A stretch of DNA of 64,000 nucleotides, from NCBI RefSeq assembly GCF_014204985.1, contig NZ_JACHMP010000001.1:3286001-3350000 (forward strand), in the 5' to 3' direction. This DNA comes from Streptosporangium becharense. GTDB lineage: Bacteria; Actinomycetota; Actinomycetes; Streptosporangiales; Streptosporangiaceae. The notes beneath the pieces are model-generated. The model was given only the letters and a program-made list of their open reading frames with translations, had not been told where the DNA came from and made no database searches. The position numbers and the translations under genes were made by a program. Positions 31,968-40,702 of the stretch are shown here, piece by piece (position 1 is the first letter of the stretch; the number at the start of each line of letters is the position of its first letter).

Positions 31968-32893
31968 GCACCACTGAGCGGACCCTGTCCGCCCCGATGC
32001 CCGGCCCCGTCGTCGTCGACCTGACCATGCCCTCCGGGCTGATCGAGGTCACCGTCGGCGACGTCGACCGCGCCGAGATCACCCTGACCAGCGACGCCCC
32101 GACCGACAGCCCCGCCGCCCGCGCCATCGCCGCCGCCACCCTGAGCGCCGACGCCCGCGTGGTGACGGTCGGCGTCCCCACTCCCGAGCACGACAGCGTG
32201 ACCGTCATCTCCGGCACCCGCGGCGGACGCATCGTCGTCTCCGGCACCACCACCTCCGGAATCATCGTCTCCGGCGGAACCGTCCACATCTCCGGCACGA
32301 TCCTCAGCGCCGGCAACCACGTCGCCGCCGTCTCCAGCGCCGCTCTCACCCCCGGCGTCCGCGTCACGGTTCGCCTGCCGCGCGGCTGTGCCCTGCGGAT
32401 CGACACCCGCTCCGCGCACGTCACCACCCGCGGCGACCTGGAATGGATCGACTTCGTCTCCGTCTCCGGCGACCTGACCGCGCAGGCGTGCGGCAAGCTC
32501 ACCGCCTCCACCAGCAGCGGCGACGTGCGCGCCGAGTTCGCCGACGGCGCCGTGGTGCGCACCATCTCCGGAGACATCCGCCTGGGCCGCACCGAGACCG
32601 CCATCCTGTCGGCCACCTCCGGTGACATCACCATCGGCGACTTCGGCGGATCGGCCCGGCTGAGGACCGTCTCCGGCGACATCACCGTGCACGCCACCGA
32701 ACCCGGCCAGGTGAGCGCGTCGGCGACCTCCGGCGACATCACCGTCACCGCCCCCGCCGACCTGGCCGCCGGCACCGGCGAGAACGCCCTGACCGTGGAC
32801 GCCCGCTCGGTCACCGGTGACGTGCGCATCCCCCGCCCCCCGTCCGCCCCGGCCCGGCCGCGCCGCCCCCGCCGCGGCGGCTCGCCCCTGTGA
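31964..32893 (+). CDS. DUF4097-like beta-solenoid protein
   Basis: The product is 309 aa. It is built of short repeats ending in SGD(I/V/L), such as VSGDLTAQAC, SSGDVRAEF, ISGDIRLG, TSGDITIG and VSGDITV. That is the DUF4097 (putative adhesin, right-handed beta-solenoid) pattern. It has no signal peptide or membrane segment, so it is probably cytoplasmic. The C-terminus is a Pro/Arg-rich tail. It is coupled to the preceding gene with GAGGAGG as ribosome binding site. The role on the element is unknown. Confidence 0.75.
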   Translation: MSTTERTLSAPMPGPVVVDLTMPSGLIEVTVGDVDRAEITLTSDAPTDSPAARAIAAATLSADARVVTVGVPTPEHDSVTVISGTRGGRIVVSGTTTSGIIVSGGTVHISGTILSAGNHVAAVSSAALTPGVRVTVRLPRGCALRIDTRSAHVTTRGDLEWIDFVSVSGDLTAQACGKLTASTSSGDVRAEFADGAVVRTISGDIRLGRTETAILSATSGDITIGDFGGSARLRTVSGDITVHATEPGQVSASATSGDITVTAPADLAAGTGENALTVDARSVTGDVRIPRPPSAPARPRRPRRGGSPL

Positions 32894-32913
32894 CCTTCCA
32901 AAACGGAGACGAC

Positions 32914-33612
32914 ATGAACCAGACCACCCGCACCTACACCCACCCCGACGTGCTGACCACCGGTGTCCGCGACGGCTGGGCCGACCCGGAGACCGACCCG
33001 ACCCGCATCGACTGGGCCGTCCGCCAGGCCGCCGCCGCGATCCCGTTCGCCGTGGTGGACGGCCGCCCGGTCAGCCCCGGCGCGCCGACCGGCATCCGCT
33101 ACGGCCGCAACGAACTCGGCCACTGGGGCGAGCAGGTCTGCGCCGACGCCCTCGTCACCGCCACCGACGAGCACGGCCACCGCTGGCTGGTCATGGTCGA
33201 ACGCGGCGACGGCCACGGCTGGGCGATCCCCGGCGGCACGGTCGACCCCGGCGAGGAACCGGCCGACGCCGCGGTCCGCGAGCTGGCCGAGGAGACCGGC
33301 CTCGACCTCGGCGAGGCGCACTGGCAGGTGCCCCCGGCCCGCTACGTGCCCGACCCGCGCGCCAGCGATGAGGCGTGGATGGTGACCGTGCCCGCCCGCT
33401 GCCACCTGGGGACCCTCGCCCGCGCCGACCTGCCCGCCGTGACCGGCGCCGACGACGCCAAGCGGGCCGCGTGGGTGCGCGCCGACAGCTACACCACCCT
33501 GACCGCCTCCCTGAAGGCGACCTACGGCGGACGCGTGTTCGCCGCCCACGAGGACCTGCTGCGCGACCTCCTCGACCGGCCCGCCCCCACCCCGGCCGGT
33601 GAACGCCGATGA
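32914..33612 (+). CDS. Nudix hydrolase (Pif-like)
   Basis: The product is 232 aa with a complete Nudix box around residues 107-129 (GGTVDPGEEP, then REx2EETGL). It would hydrolyse a nucleoside diphosphate derivative. On pSAM2 a Nudix protein, Pif, blocks redundant transfer into cells that already carry the element, so an entry-exclusion role is likely here. The ATG at 32914 follows CGGAG; a GTG at 32890 overlapping the previous stop is an alternative. Confidence 0.82.
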   Translation: MNQTTRTYTHPDVLTTGVRDGWADPETDPTRIDWAVRQAAAAIPFAVVDGRPVSPGAPTGIRYGRNELGHWGEQVCADALVTATDEHGHRWLVMVERGDGHGWAIPGGTVDPGEEPADAAVRELAEETGLDLGEAHWQVPPARYVPDPRASDEAWMVTVPARCHLGTLARADLPAVTGADDAKRAAWVRADSYTTLTASLKATYGGRVFAAHEDLLRDLLDRPAPTPAGERR

Positions 33613-34445
33613 GCCCCGACCCGACTACCACCACCGTCGGCACCGGCCCGAGCGGGCCGGCGCCGCGGGTGCTGCTGAGCGACCCGGCCGGACTGTTCAC
33701 CACCCTGGCCCGGCTGGCCCTGCCGCCCGGCTCTTATGTGATCTGCGGATCGGCCGCCCTGTACGTGCGCGGACTGCGCGCCCACCTCGGCGACCTCGAC
33801 GTCCTGGCCACCGGCCGCGCCTGGGACATCGTCACCCGCCTGGGCGCCCCGCGCCCGGCCCCCTCCGGGCACGGCCGGCTCATCGACCACCCGGCCGCAG
33901 CGATCGAGTTCACCGACCGCTGGACCCCCGGCTGGGACACCCACCACCTGATCGCCTCCGCCGACCTCATCGACGGCCTGCCCTTCATGCGCCTGGGCGA
34001 CGTCCTGGCCTGGAAACAGACCGCCCGCCGCCCCAAGGACCTGCCCGACATCGCCGCCATCCACCGGCTGAGGCAGGTCTGGTCCGGCCGGCCCGCCGCC
34101 GCCCGCACCGTCCCGACCGTCTCATCCGACAAGGAGCCCACCATGGGCATGTTCTTCGGCCGCAACACCGGCAGCCGCTCCTACACCTACACCGCCGAGC
34201 TGGCCGGCAAGCTCACCCGCAAGGGCGCCAACACCTCCACCGGCGCCGGTCACCTGCTCGCCTACATGTCCGGCACGCTCGGCGGCGACGAGCGCACCCT
34301 GTGCCCGGAGGAGGCCGAGCAGGCCGCCCGCTCCATCGAGCAGGCCGCCAAGAAGCTGTCGCGCGGTGACCGGCGGATCGCCGAGCAGATCGCCGCCGAC
34401 GCCAGGGCCGCCGCCGACGCCCGCCGCCCGTGGACCATCGGCTGA
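33609..34445 (+). CDS. Nucleotidyltransferase-like protein fused in frame to a second small protein
   Basis: Residues 1-160 resemble minimal nucleotidyltransferase-fold proteins (VICGSAALYVRGLRAHLGDL, DVLATG). Residues 179-278 form a separate helical module beginning MGMFFGRNTGSRSYTYTAEL. The second module's ATG (34143) has its own AAGGAG at 34131-34136, yet no stop codon separates the two. The second part may also be translated alone. The ATG at 33609 overlaps the Nudix stop. Confidence 0.6.
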   Translation: MSPDPTTTTVGTGPSGPAPRVLLSDPAGLFTTLARLALPPGSYVICGSAALYVRGLRAHLGDLDVLATGRAWDIVTRLGAPRPAPSGHGRLIDHPAAAIEFTDRWTPGWDTHHLIASADLIDGLPFMRLGDVLAWKQTARRPKDLPDIAAIHRLRQVWSGRPAAARTVPTVSSDKEPTMGMFFGRNTGSRSYTYTAELAGKLTRKGANTSTGAGHLLAYMSGTLGGDERTLCPEEAEQAARSIEQAAKKLSRGDRRIAEQIAADARAAADARRPWTIG

Positions 34446-34462
34446 CCGGACGGAGACCGATC

Positions 34463-34546
34463 ATGACCACCTTGGCTCACATCATCATCGTCACCGGCAT
34501 CTTCCTCGGGATCATGTCCCTGGCGGCCCTGTGGGGTGGCCGATGA
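34463..34546 (+). CDS. 27-residue membrane peptide
   Basis: MTTLAHIIIVTGIFLGIMSL followed by AALWGGR is a single hydrophobic helix. GGAG precedes the ATG. Its TGA overlaps the next gene's ATG (ATGA). Despite its size, the coupling on both sides argues it is real. It may assist the transfer membrane proteins. Confidence 0.5.
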   Translation: MTTLAHIIIVTGIFLGIMSLAALWGGR

Positions 34547-35505
34547 GCATCACCACCCCGACCCCGGAGCCCACCCCCGACGACGTCGCCCGCGGTCTGG
34601 CCGAGATCGAGCGCCACCTGACCGAGCAGGCGCCCTCCACCCCGCGACCGGCCCCGGCGAAGCCTGCGCTTCCTGCGGGCGAGACCCGCCGCGTGCAGCG
34701 ACTGCGCGCGGAGGTCGCCGAGGCGCACGCGCTGGCCGCGCTCCAGGACGACGACGCCCCGCTCACGGTGGAAACACCCAAGGTCCGCAAGCGCCGCAAG
34801 GCCGCCCAGGAAGCCGCCCGGCTGCACGCCCTCGACTCCGACCCGGCCATGCGCGCCTTGCAGGCCGCCCGGATGCGCCGCCTGCTCGTGACCGCCGCCA
34901 TGGTCTGCCTGACCCTCGCCCTCGGCTGGTCCACCGCCGGCGTGCAGAAGTTCGCCGCCGACGGCGCCCCGCCCTGGTCACCCGGCTGGGTGTTCGCCTG
35001 GTTCGTCGAGCCGTTCGTCTCCCTGGCCCTGCTGGTCATCGTCGGTGCCCGCGCCTACCTGGCCATCCAGGGCCGCCCGCTCACCCATCCGACCCTGGTG
35101 CGGATCGAGCGGCTGTTCTTGGGCCTGAGCCTGGGCATGAACGCCTGGCCCTACCTGCCGTGGTCCCTGCCCGCGGGCGAGGCGTTCAGCATCGCCGCGC
35201 TGGCCATCCACCTGATCGGCCCGATCATCGCGGTCACGCTCGTGATGGCCCTGCCGATCATCCTCGCCGGGTTCACCACCCTGGACCACGGCCTCCCTAC
35301 CGGCGCCCCTACTGGCCCTACGTACAGGGCGAACATCGGCGTCGGCGGGGCCGACATCGCGGCTCTGGCCGACCGGGCGCGCCTGCTGATCGAAGACGGC
35401 GAACTGCCCGCCAACCCCAGCGCGACCCGGATTCAGCGGACCCTGCGGTGCGGCATGGACACCGCCCGCGCGGTGCGCGACGCCCTGGCCGACGGGAGGA
35501 CCTGA
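34543..35505 (+). CDS. Spread-type membrane protein (DUF2637-like)
   Basis: The product is 320 aa. A charged N-terminal third precedes four hydrophobic helices (LLVTAAMVCLTLALGWST, FVEPFVSLALLVIVGARAYL, LGLSLGMNAWPYLPW, LIGPIIAVTLVMALPIILAG). The cytoplasmic C-terminus has a possible helix-turn-helix (SATRIQRTLRCGMDTARAVR). Proteins of this layout lie beside the DNA translocase on actinomycete conjugative elements and are thought to help transfer or intramycelial spread. The start overlaps the peptide gene before it. Confidence 0.7.
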   Translation: MSITTPTPEPTPDDVARGLAEIERHLTEQAPSTPRPAPAKPALPAGETRRVQRLRAEVAEAHALAALQDDDAPLTVETPKVRKRRKAAQEAARLHALDSDPAMRALQAARMRRLLVTAAMVCLTLALGWSTAGVQKFAADGAPPWSPGWVFAWFVEPFVSLALLVIVGARAYLAIQGRPLTHPTLVRIERLFLGLSLGMNAWPYLPWSLPAGEAFSIAALAIHLIGPIIAVTLVMALPIILAGFTTLDHGLPTGAPTGPTYRANIGVGGADIAALADRARLLIEDGELPANPSATRIQRTLRCGMDTARAVRDALADGRT

Positions 35506-35633
35506 TGCCCGCTCCCGGCCACCGCACCCCGTTCCCGATCCGTCCCGTACGGGACGCGGCCCCATCCGCCAAGACAACGGCCGCGCCCCGCAACCCCGCC
35601 CCCATCACTGACAACGAGGTGACCTCATCATGA
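35505..35633 (+). CDS. Small proline-rich protein (42 aa)
   Basis: It starts at an ATG inside TGATG, with GGGAGG upstream, and overlaps the translocase start (ATGA). The product is Pro/Ala/Arg-rich (MPAPGHRTPFPIRPVRDAAP) with no domain. It may be a coupling peptide or may simply keep ribosomes moving to the translocase gene. Confidence 0.45.
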   Translation: MPAPGHRTPFPIRPVRDAAPSAKTTAAPRNPAPITDNEVTSS

Positions 35634-37900
35634 CCGACATCCCGACCGAGACCAACGGCCACCGCCCCACCGACCCGGCCGCGCCCCTGGAGTTGACCGT
35701 TCTTCCCGCCCGTCCGCCGGTCGGGGCGGAGGGCGACGGCCCCGGCGCCGAGGTGGTGTCCATCGAGACCGCCCGCGACCGCCGCACCCCCTCCCCGCTC
35801 ACCGTGCCCGCCCCGCGCCCGGAGACCCCGGCCGGCGCCCCGGCCCCGGTGCTGGAGGGCGAGGTCGTCCGGGTGGACGTCCTCGGCGAGGCGGACCGCG
35901 ACTGGCGGGCCGAGCTGGCGGAGAAGAACCGCACCCGCCGCCCGATCGTCCCGCTGTGGCTGCGCTCGCGTACCGATGCGATCGAGACGCTGAGGTGGGC
36001 GGGTGAGTACGCCGCTTACGTGGCCGGTTACCAGCTCGCCCGTACCCCGCTGTACGCCGGGCGGCTGGCCGTGCGCGCCCCGCGCGGCCTGGCCCGGCTC
36101 GTGGCCGGCATGGTCCGGTGGACCTTCGACCTGGAGGGCGAGCCGGTCCGGCTGTCGGCGGTGCAGAAGGCCGACCCCGAGGCGTACCTGAAGCTGTCGC
36201 GGCAACGCGATTCGCGGGTGCGGTTACGGGTGTGGGTGTCCGGGGCCGCGCTGGTCACGCTGCTGATCGCGTCCATCATCGTCGCGTCCGTGCCCACCGC
36301 CGCCCAGTGGACGGCGCTGGCCGTGGCCGTGGCCGTCCTGGGGGTCATCGGCCGCCCGGCCGACCGGCCGCTCATCGACCGCGCCGTCATCCCGACCCGG
36401 GTGGAAAAGCTCACCAGCGACATCGTGGTGCGCGCGCTGACCGTGCTGGGCGTGTCCGGGCTCAACGCCAAGGCCGACGTCAACTTCGTCGCCCCCATCA
36501 CCCGCGACGGCCCCGGCTGGCGGGCCGATGTGGACCTGCCCTACGGGGTGACCGTCACCGACGTCATGGACAAGCGCGAACGGCTCGCCTCGGCGCTGCG
36601 CCGCCCGCTGGGCTGCATCTGGCCCGAGGGCGACTCCTCCATCCACGAGGGGCGGCTGATCCTGTGGGTCGGCGACAAGGACCTGTCCAAGACCATCGTC
36701 AAGTCCCCGCTGGACAAGGCCGGCTCCCACGACGTGTTCAAGGGCATCCCGTTCGGCAACGACCCGCGGGGCCGCCTGGTGACGGTGCCCATCATCGAGC
36801 ACAACATCCTGATCGGCTCCCAGCCCGGCCAGGGCAAGACCGCCTCGGTGCGCGAACTGGCCGCCGGCATCGTGCTCGACGTGACCACCGAGGCGTGGTT
36901 CCACGAGCTGAAGGGCACCGGCGACCTCGACCCGTACGAGAAGGTCTGCCACCGCTACGTCTCGGGCATTGACGACGCCTCCATCGGCTACGCCGCCGAC
37001 TCTCTGGCGCTGCTGCGCAAGGAGGTGATGCGCCGCGCCGCCGCGCTGAAGACCCTGCCCGCCGACCTGTGCCCGGACCGGAAGGTCACCCGCGCCATCG
37101 CCGACAAGCGGTCCCTGGGCCTGCACCCGCTGGTGTGCATCATCGACGAGTGCCAGAACCTGTTCGCCCACGCCGAGTACGGCGACAAGGCCGGTGAGGA
37201 CGCCGAGTTCATCATCAAGCTCGGGCGTGCCCTGGGCGTGGTGCTGATCCTGGCCACCCAGCGCCCGGACAAGGACAGCCTGCCCACCGGCATCTCCGCG
37301 AACGTGTCCATCCGGTTCTGCCTGCGGGTGGCCGGCCAGCTCGAAAACGACATGATCCTGGGCACGTCGGCGTACAAGAACGGTATCCGCGCCACCGTCT
37401 TCCAGCCCAAGGTGGACGCCGGGACCGGCTACCTGGTCGGCGCCACCCCGATGGCCAAGGTGGTCAAGGCCGCCTACCTCGACACTCCGGCCACCCAGCG
37501 CATCGCCGACCGGGCGCACGCGCTGCGCGCCGCAGCCGGGGTGCTGTCCGGGCACGCCGCCGGTGAGCAGCCCGAGGCCACCGCCCCGGCCTACGACCTG
37601 CTGGCCGACATCGCCGCGGTGCTGGCCGCGGGTGAGGCCAAGGTGTGGAACGAGACCGTCGTCGACCGCCTCGCCGACCTGCGCCCGGAGGTGTACGGGC
37701 CGTGGGCCGAACAGGAAGGACCGGCCAGGACCGCTCAGCTCACCAACGCGCTCAAGCCCTACGGGATCAAGACGGGGCAGGTGTGGGGCACCCCGCCCGG
37801 TGGTGGTAAGGGCGCCAACCGGATCGGCATCGTCCGTGACGACATCCTGACCGCCATCACCGAGCGTGACGGAAAGAAGGGGTTCGGCGCCGGTTCCTGA
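35630..37900 (+). CDS. FtsK/TraB-type DNA translocase
   Basis: The product is 756 aa. A disordered N-terminus (about 1-95) precedes membrane segments at about 200-240. The motor domain has Walker A GSQPGQGKTASV (near 395-406) and Walker B LVCIIDECQNLF (near 500-510), with ILATQRPDKDSLP as sensor/arginine region. The C-terminal 120 residues resemble a winged-helix DNA recognition part. Homologues such as TraB move double-stranded DNA between mycelia in a single-protein conjugation mechanism. GAGGTGA supports the start. Confidence 0.88.
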   Translation: MTDIPTETNGHRPTDPAAPLELTVLPARPPVGAEGDGPGAEVVSIETARDRRTPSPLTVPAPRPETPAGAPAPVLEGEVVRVDVLGEADRDWRAELAEKNRTRRPIVPLWLRSRTDAIETLRWAGEYAAYVAGYQLARTPLYAGRLAVRAPRGLARLVAGMVRWTFDLEGEPVRLSAVQKADPEAYLKLSRQRDSRVRLRVWVSGAALVTLLIASIIVASVPTAAQWTALAVAVAVLGVIGRPADRPLIDRAVIPTRVEKLTSDIVVRALTVLGVSGLNAKADVNFVAPITRDGPGWRADVDLPYGVTVTDVMDKRERLASALRRPLGCIWPEGDSSIHEGRLILWVGDKDLSKTIVKSPLDKAGSHDVFKGIPFGNDPRGRLVTVPIIEHNILIGSQPGQGKTASVRELAAGIVLDVTTEAWFHELKGTGDLDPYEKVCHRYVSGIDDASIGYAADSLALLRKEVMRRAAALKTLPADLCPDRKVTRAIADKRSLGLHPLVCIIDECQNLFAHAEYGDKAGEDAEFIIKLGRALGVVLILATQRPDKDSLPTGISANVSIRFCLRVAGQLENDMILGTSAYKNGIRATVFQPKVDAGTGYLVGATPMAKVVKAAYLDTPATQRIADRAHALRAAAGVLSGHAAGEQPEATAPAYDLLADIAAVLAAGEAKVWNETVVDRLADLRPEVYGPWAEQEGPARTAQLTNALKPYGIKTGQVWGTPPGGGKGANRIGIVRDDILTAITERDGKKGFGAGS

Positions 37901-37910
37901 CCCCGGATTC

Positions 37911-38000
37911 GCCTCTAGGTCTAGAGGCTGCCCCCTCTAGACCTAGAGGCCCGCCTAGAGGCCCATTCGCTGATCTACCAGCGGCCTAGCGCCTAGAGCG
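37911..38000. other. Candidate conjugal transfer locus (clt) with CCTCTAG/CTAGAGG repeats
   Basis: Right after the translocase gene, a perfect 17-bp inverted repeat (arms 37911-37927 and 37934-37950) is built from CCTCTAG and CTAGAGG, each arm itself near-palindromic. A fifth copy follows at about 37954-37960 and a decayed one near 37992. In pSVH1-type plasmids the TraB recognition repeats lie at this position. A transcription terminator is the competing view, but no T-run follows. Confidence 0.5.
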
Positions 38001-38040
38001 CCACCTGCGAAAACCTCGGAAACGGCCCCGGAGGCCCCTC

Positions 38041-38259
38041 ATGGCAACCGCCATCGCCCTGCTAGGACTCTGCCTACCCGTCGTCACGCTCTGCTACATC
38101 GCTCGGTGCCTGATCTCCCCGTGGGGGACCTGCCGCCGGTGCGCGCCGGGCGGCAAGAACCGCACCTGCCGCGCCTGCAACGGCACCGGGATGCGACCCC
38201 GCCTCGGCTGGCAGCTGTTCGTCCACTTCCGCCGTCTGCACCGCGACGGCACCCGCTGA
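38041..38259 (+). CDS. Membrane-anchored zinc-ribbon protein (72 aa)
   Basis: An N-terminal membrane helix (IALLGLCLPVVTLCYIARCL) is followed by a CRRC...CRACNGTG ribbon, like half a DnaJ zinc motif. No ribosome binding site stronger than GGAGG-CCCCTC is seen. The role is unknown. Confidence 0.6.
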   Translation: MATAIALLGLCLPVVTLCYIARCLISPWGTCRRCAPGGKNRTCRACNGTGMRPRLGWQLFVHFRRLHRDGTR

Positions 38260-38285
38260 CCACCTCGAAACGGAGACCACCTGCC

Positions 38286-38990
38286 ATGACCACCCAGACC
38301 ACCGCCACCCGCCCCGGCGAGATCACCCTGACCATGACCGGCCGCGAGCTGCGCCACTTCCTCGGCGCGGTCCTGCCGCACGCCGGCACCGACCCCGGGT
38401 TCCCGCCGCTGACCATGGTGACCCTCGACGCCGCGGACGGTCACCTGCACGCGCTGGCCACCGACCGCTACACCCTCGGCATCACCCGCCACCCGCTGCC
38501 CGAGCCGACGCCCGGCCAGCTTACGGTGACCGTGCCCGCCGCCGCCCTGCGGGCGGTCACCCGCCAGATCGCCCCCCGCGCCGACGTGCGGCTCACCCTC
38601 ACCGGTGAGGGCCTGACCATCGAGCAGCTCAGCGACCCGCACCTGACCTACCGCCTGCCTGCCTCGACCGAGCACCCGTTCCTGCCCGACTGGCGTCCCT
38701 GGCTGGCCCAGCGCGCCCGTCTGGCACCGGACCCGGTGCTGACCGGACCGCGCGGCGTAGCGCTGAACCCCGCCTACCTGGCCCGGTTCCGCGCCGCGAC
38801 CCGCGACGGCCTGCCGCTGGAGCTGCGCCCCGCCGGCAAGGCCCTGTTCGTCACCTGCGGCACCCACTTCCTCGGCGTGCTCATGCCCATGGACCTGAGC
38901 CAGGCCCGCGCCGCCACCCCGGACCCGCTGACCGGCTGGCTGCCCGCCGTCCCCGCCGCCGTTGCCACCCTGGGGAGGGTCGCGTGCTGA
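38286..38990 (+). CDS. Small DnaN-like (beta sliding clamp-related) protein
   Basis: The product is 234 aa. The stretch with MVTLDAADGHLHALATDRYT, LTVTVPAAALRAVTRQI and LTIEQLSDPHLTYRLPA followed by HPFLPDW resembles domain II of the bacterial beta clamp. The last third (LELRPAGKALFVTCGTHFLG, VLMPMD) resembles domain III. A normal clamp has three domains and about 370 residues, so this is a two-domain version. It may act with the element's primase/polymerase. Assignment rests on pattern recognition only. Confidence 0.6.
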   Translation: MTTQTTATRPGEITLTMTGRELRHFLGAVLPHAGTDPGFPPLTMVTLDAADGHLHALATDRYTLGITRHPLPEPTPGQLTVTVPAAALRAVTRQIAPRADVRLTLTGEGLTIEQLSDPHLTYRLPASTEHPFLPDWRPWLAQRARLAPDPVLTGPRGVALNPAYLARFRAATRDGLPLELRPAGKALFVTCGTHFLGVLMPMDLSQARAATPDPLTGWLPAVPAAVATLGRVAC

Positions 38991-40702
38991 CGCTCATGGA
39001 CTGGTTCTGCGGCGCCGGCGGCTCCTCCCAGGGCGCCCACGCGGTCCCCGGCGTCCGGGTCACCCTGGCCGCCAACCACTGGGCCCGCGCCATTGAGTCC
39101 CACGCCGCGAACTTCCCCGAGACCGACCACTACCAGGGCGACATCCGCACCGCCCCGGTCGAGCGGTGGCCCGTCGCCGACATCTTCTGGGCCTCCCCGG
39201 AATGCCCGCAGTGGTCCGTCGCCCGCGGTAAGACCCGCGACTTCGCCACCTCGATGCAGGGCGAACTCTTCGGCCCGGAGAAGGACGAGGAAGTCGAACG
39301 CTCCCGCGCCCTCATGGAAGAAGTCCCCATGTACCTGCGCGGCGTCCAGGACCGCGGAGGACTCGTCCTGGCCGGTGTCGTCGAGAACGTCGTCGACGTC
39401 CGCGCCTGGGACCAGTGGGACCGCTGGCTGGGCGAGATCCGCAAGCTCGGCTACCGCACCCGCACCATCGCGCTGAACAGCATGCACGCCCACGGCACCC
39501 GCACCCCTGCCGCCCCGCAGTCCCGCGACCGGCTGTACGTCGCCTACTGGCACACCTCGCTGGGCCGGACCCCGGACTGGGACAAGTGGCTGCGGCCCAC
39601 CGCCTGGTGCTCCGGCTGCGAGGCCTGGGTGTCGGCGATCCAGGTGTTCAAGACCTTCGGCGCCGACATGGGCCGCTACCGGCAGCAGTACGTCTACCGG
39701 TGCCCCAACGCGACGTGCCGATCCCAGGAAGTCGAACCTCACGCCCTGCCCGCCGCCGCGGCCATCGACTGGAGCCTCCCCGGGCAGCGCATCGGCGACC
39801 GCACCAAGCCTCTGGCTGACAAGACTCTCGCGCGGATCCAGGCGGGGCTGAAGAAGTACGCCCGGCCGCTGATGGTCCCTGCGGGCGGGACGTGGCGCAA
39901 CGACGCGGCGCCGGTCACCGATCCGATGCCGACCCGCACCACCCGAGAAAACGACGGCGTGGCCATCCCGCCGTTCATCACCGAACTGCGCGGTGGCAGC
40001 AACGTCCGCGCCATCACCGAACCGCTCACCACCGTCGCGACGTCCGGCGGGCATCACGGGCTGGCCGTACCGCCGCTGCTCATCCCGGTCGAGGGCCGCG
40101 ACGGCAAGGAGCCGAGCCCGGCCACCTCACCCCTGCGCACCCAGACCGCCCGTAATGAAACCGGCTTGGCCTGGCTGCCGTTCGTCGCCGAGCTCCGCGG
40201 CGGCGGCTCCGTCGCCCGCCCGGTCACCGAGGCCCTGGCCACCGTGACCGCCTCCGGCAACCACCACGGCCTCGTGGCCCCAGCCGGACTGGTCATGCGC
40301 AACAACACCCCGCGCGGCGACGCGGGCTACCTGTCCACCCCGGTCAACGAGCCGTTCCGATCCCTCACGACGGCCGGCCACCAGTCCCTCATCACCTGGG
40401 AGACGCTGCTCGTGCCGTACTACGGCAACGGGCACGCCCGCCAGGCCGCCGAACCGATTGGCACCCTGTCCACCCGCGACCGGTACGCCGTCGTCAACGG
40501 CCTCGACGACGTCCTGTTCCGGATGCTCGAACCCCACGAGATCGGCCGCGCCATGGCCTTCGGTGAGACCTACACCGTGATCGGCAACAAGCGGGAGAAG
40601 GTCCGCCAGTACGGCAACGCCGTCACCCCGCCCGTCGCCGAGCTCATCGTGTCCGCCCTGGTCGAGGCCATCACCGGCACCGACCTGGAGCGCGCCGCAT
40701 GA
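38984..40702 (+). CDS. C5-cytosine DNA methyltransferase
   Basis: The product is 572 aa. Motif I is DWFCGAGGSSQG, motif IV has catalytic Cys74 in SPECPQWS, motif VI is VENVVD (Glu134), motif VIII QSRDRLYVAYW and motif X QYGNAVTPPVAE. The target-recognition region is large and holds a CxxC...CxxxxC insertion (CSGCEAW, CPNATC) and repeats of the form TEPLTTVATSGGHHGL. No restriction enzyme gene is adjacent, so it is probably a solitary methylase protecting the element. The GTG start overlaps the previous stop by 7 bp. Confidence 0.88.
   Translation: MLTLMDWFCGAGGSSQGAHAVPGVRVTLAANHWARAIESHAANFPETDHYQGDIRTAPVERWPVADIFWASPECPQWSVARGKTRDFATSMQGELFGPEKDEEVERSRALMEEVPMYLRGVQDRGGLVLAGVVENVVDVRAWDQWDRWLGEIRKLGYRTRTIALNSMHAHGTRTPAAPQSRDRLYVAYWHTSLGRTPDWDKWLRPTAWCSGCEAWVSAIQVFKTFGADMGRYRQQYVYRCPNATCRSQEVEPHALPAAAAIDWSLPGQRIGDRTKPLADKTLARIQAGLKKYARPLMVPAGGTWRNDAAPVTDPMPTRTTRENDGVAIPPFITELRGGSNVRAITEPLTTVATSGGHHGLAVPPLLIPVEGRDGKEPSPATSPLRTQTARNETGLAWLPFVAELRGGGSVARPVTEALATVTASGNHHGLVAPAGLVMRNNTPRGDAGYLSTPVNEPFRSLTTAGHQSLITWETLLVPYYGNGHARQAAEPIGTLSTRDRYAVVNGLDDVLFRMLEPHEIGRAMAFGETYTVIGNKREKVRQYGNAVTPPVAELIVSALVEAITGTDLERAA

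Noticed and set aside
31513..33549. Long minus-strand reading frame across the DUF4097 and Nudix genes
   Set aside because: The plus-strand genes have domains, ribosome binding sites and coupled starts. The minus frame has none.
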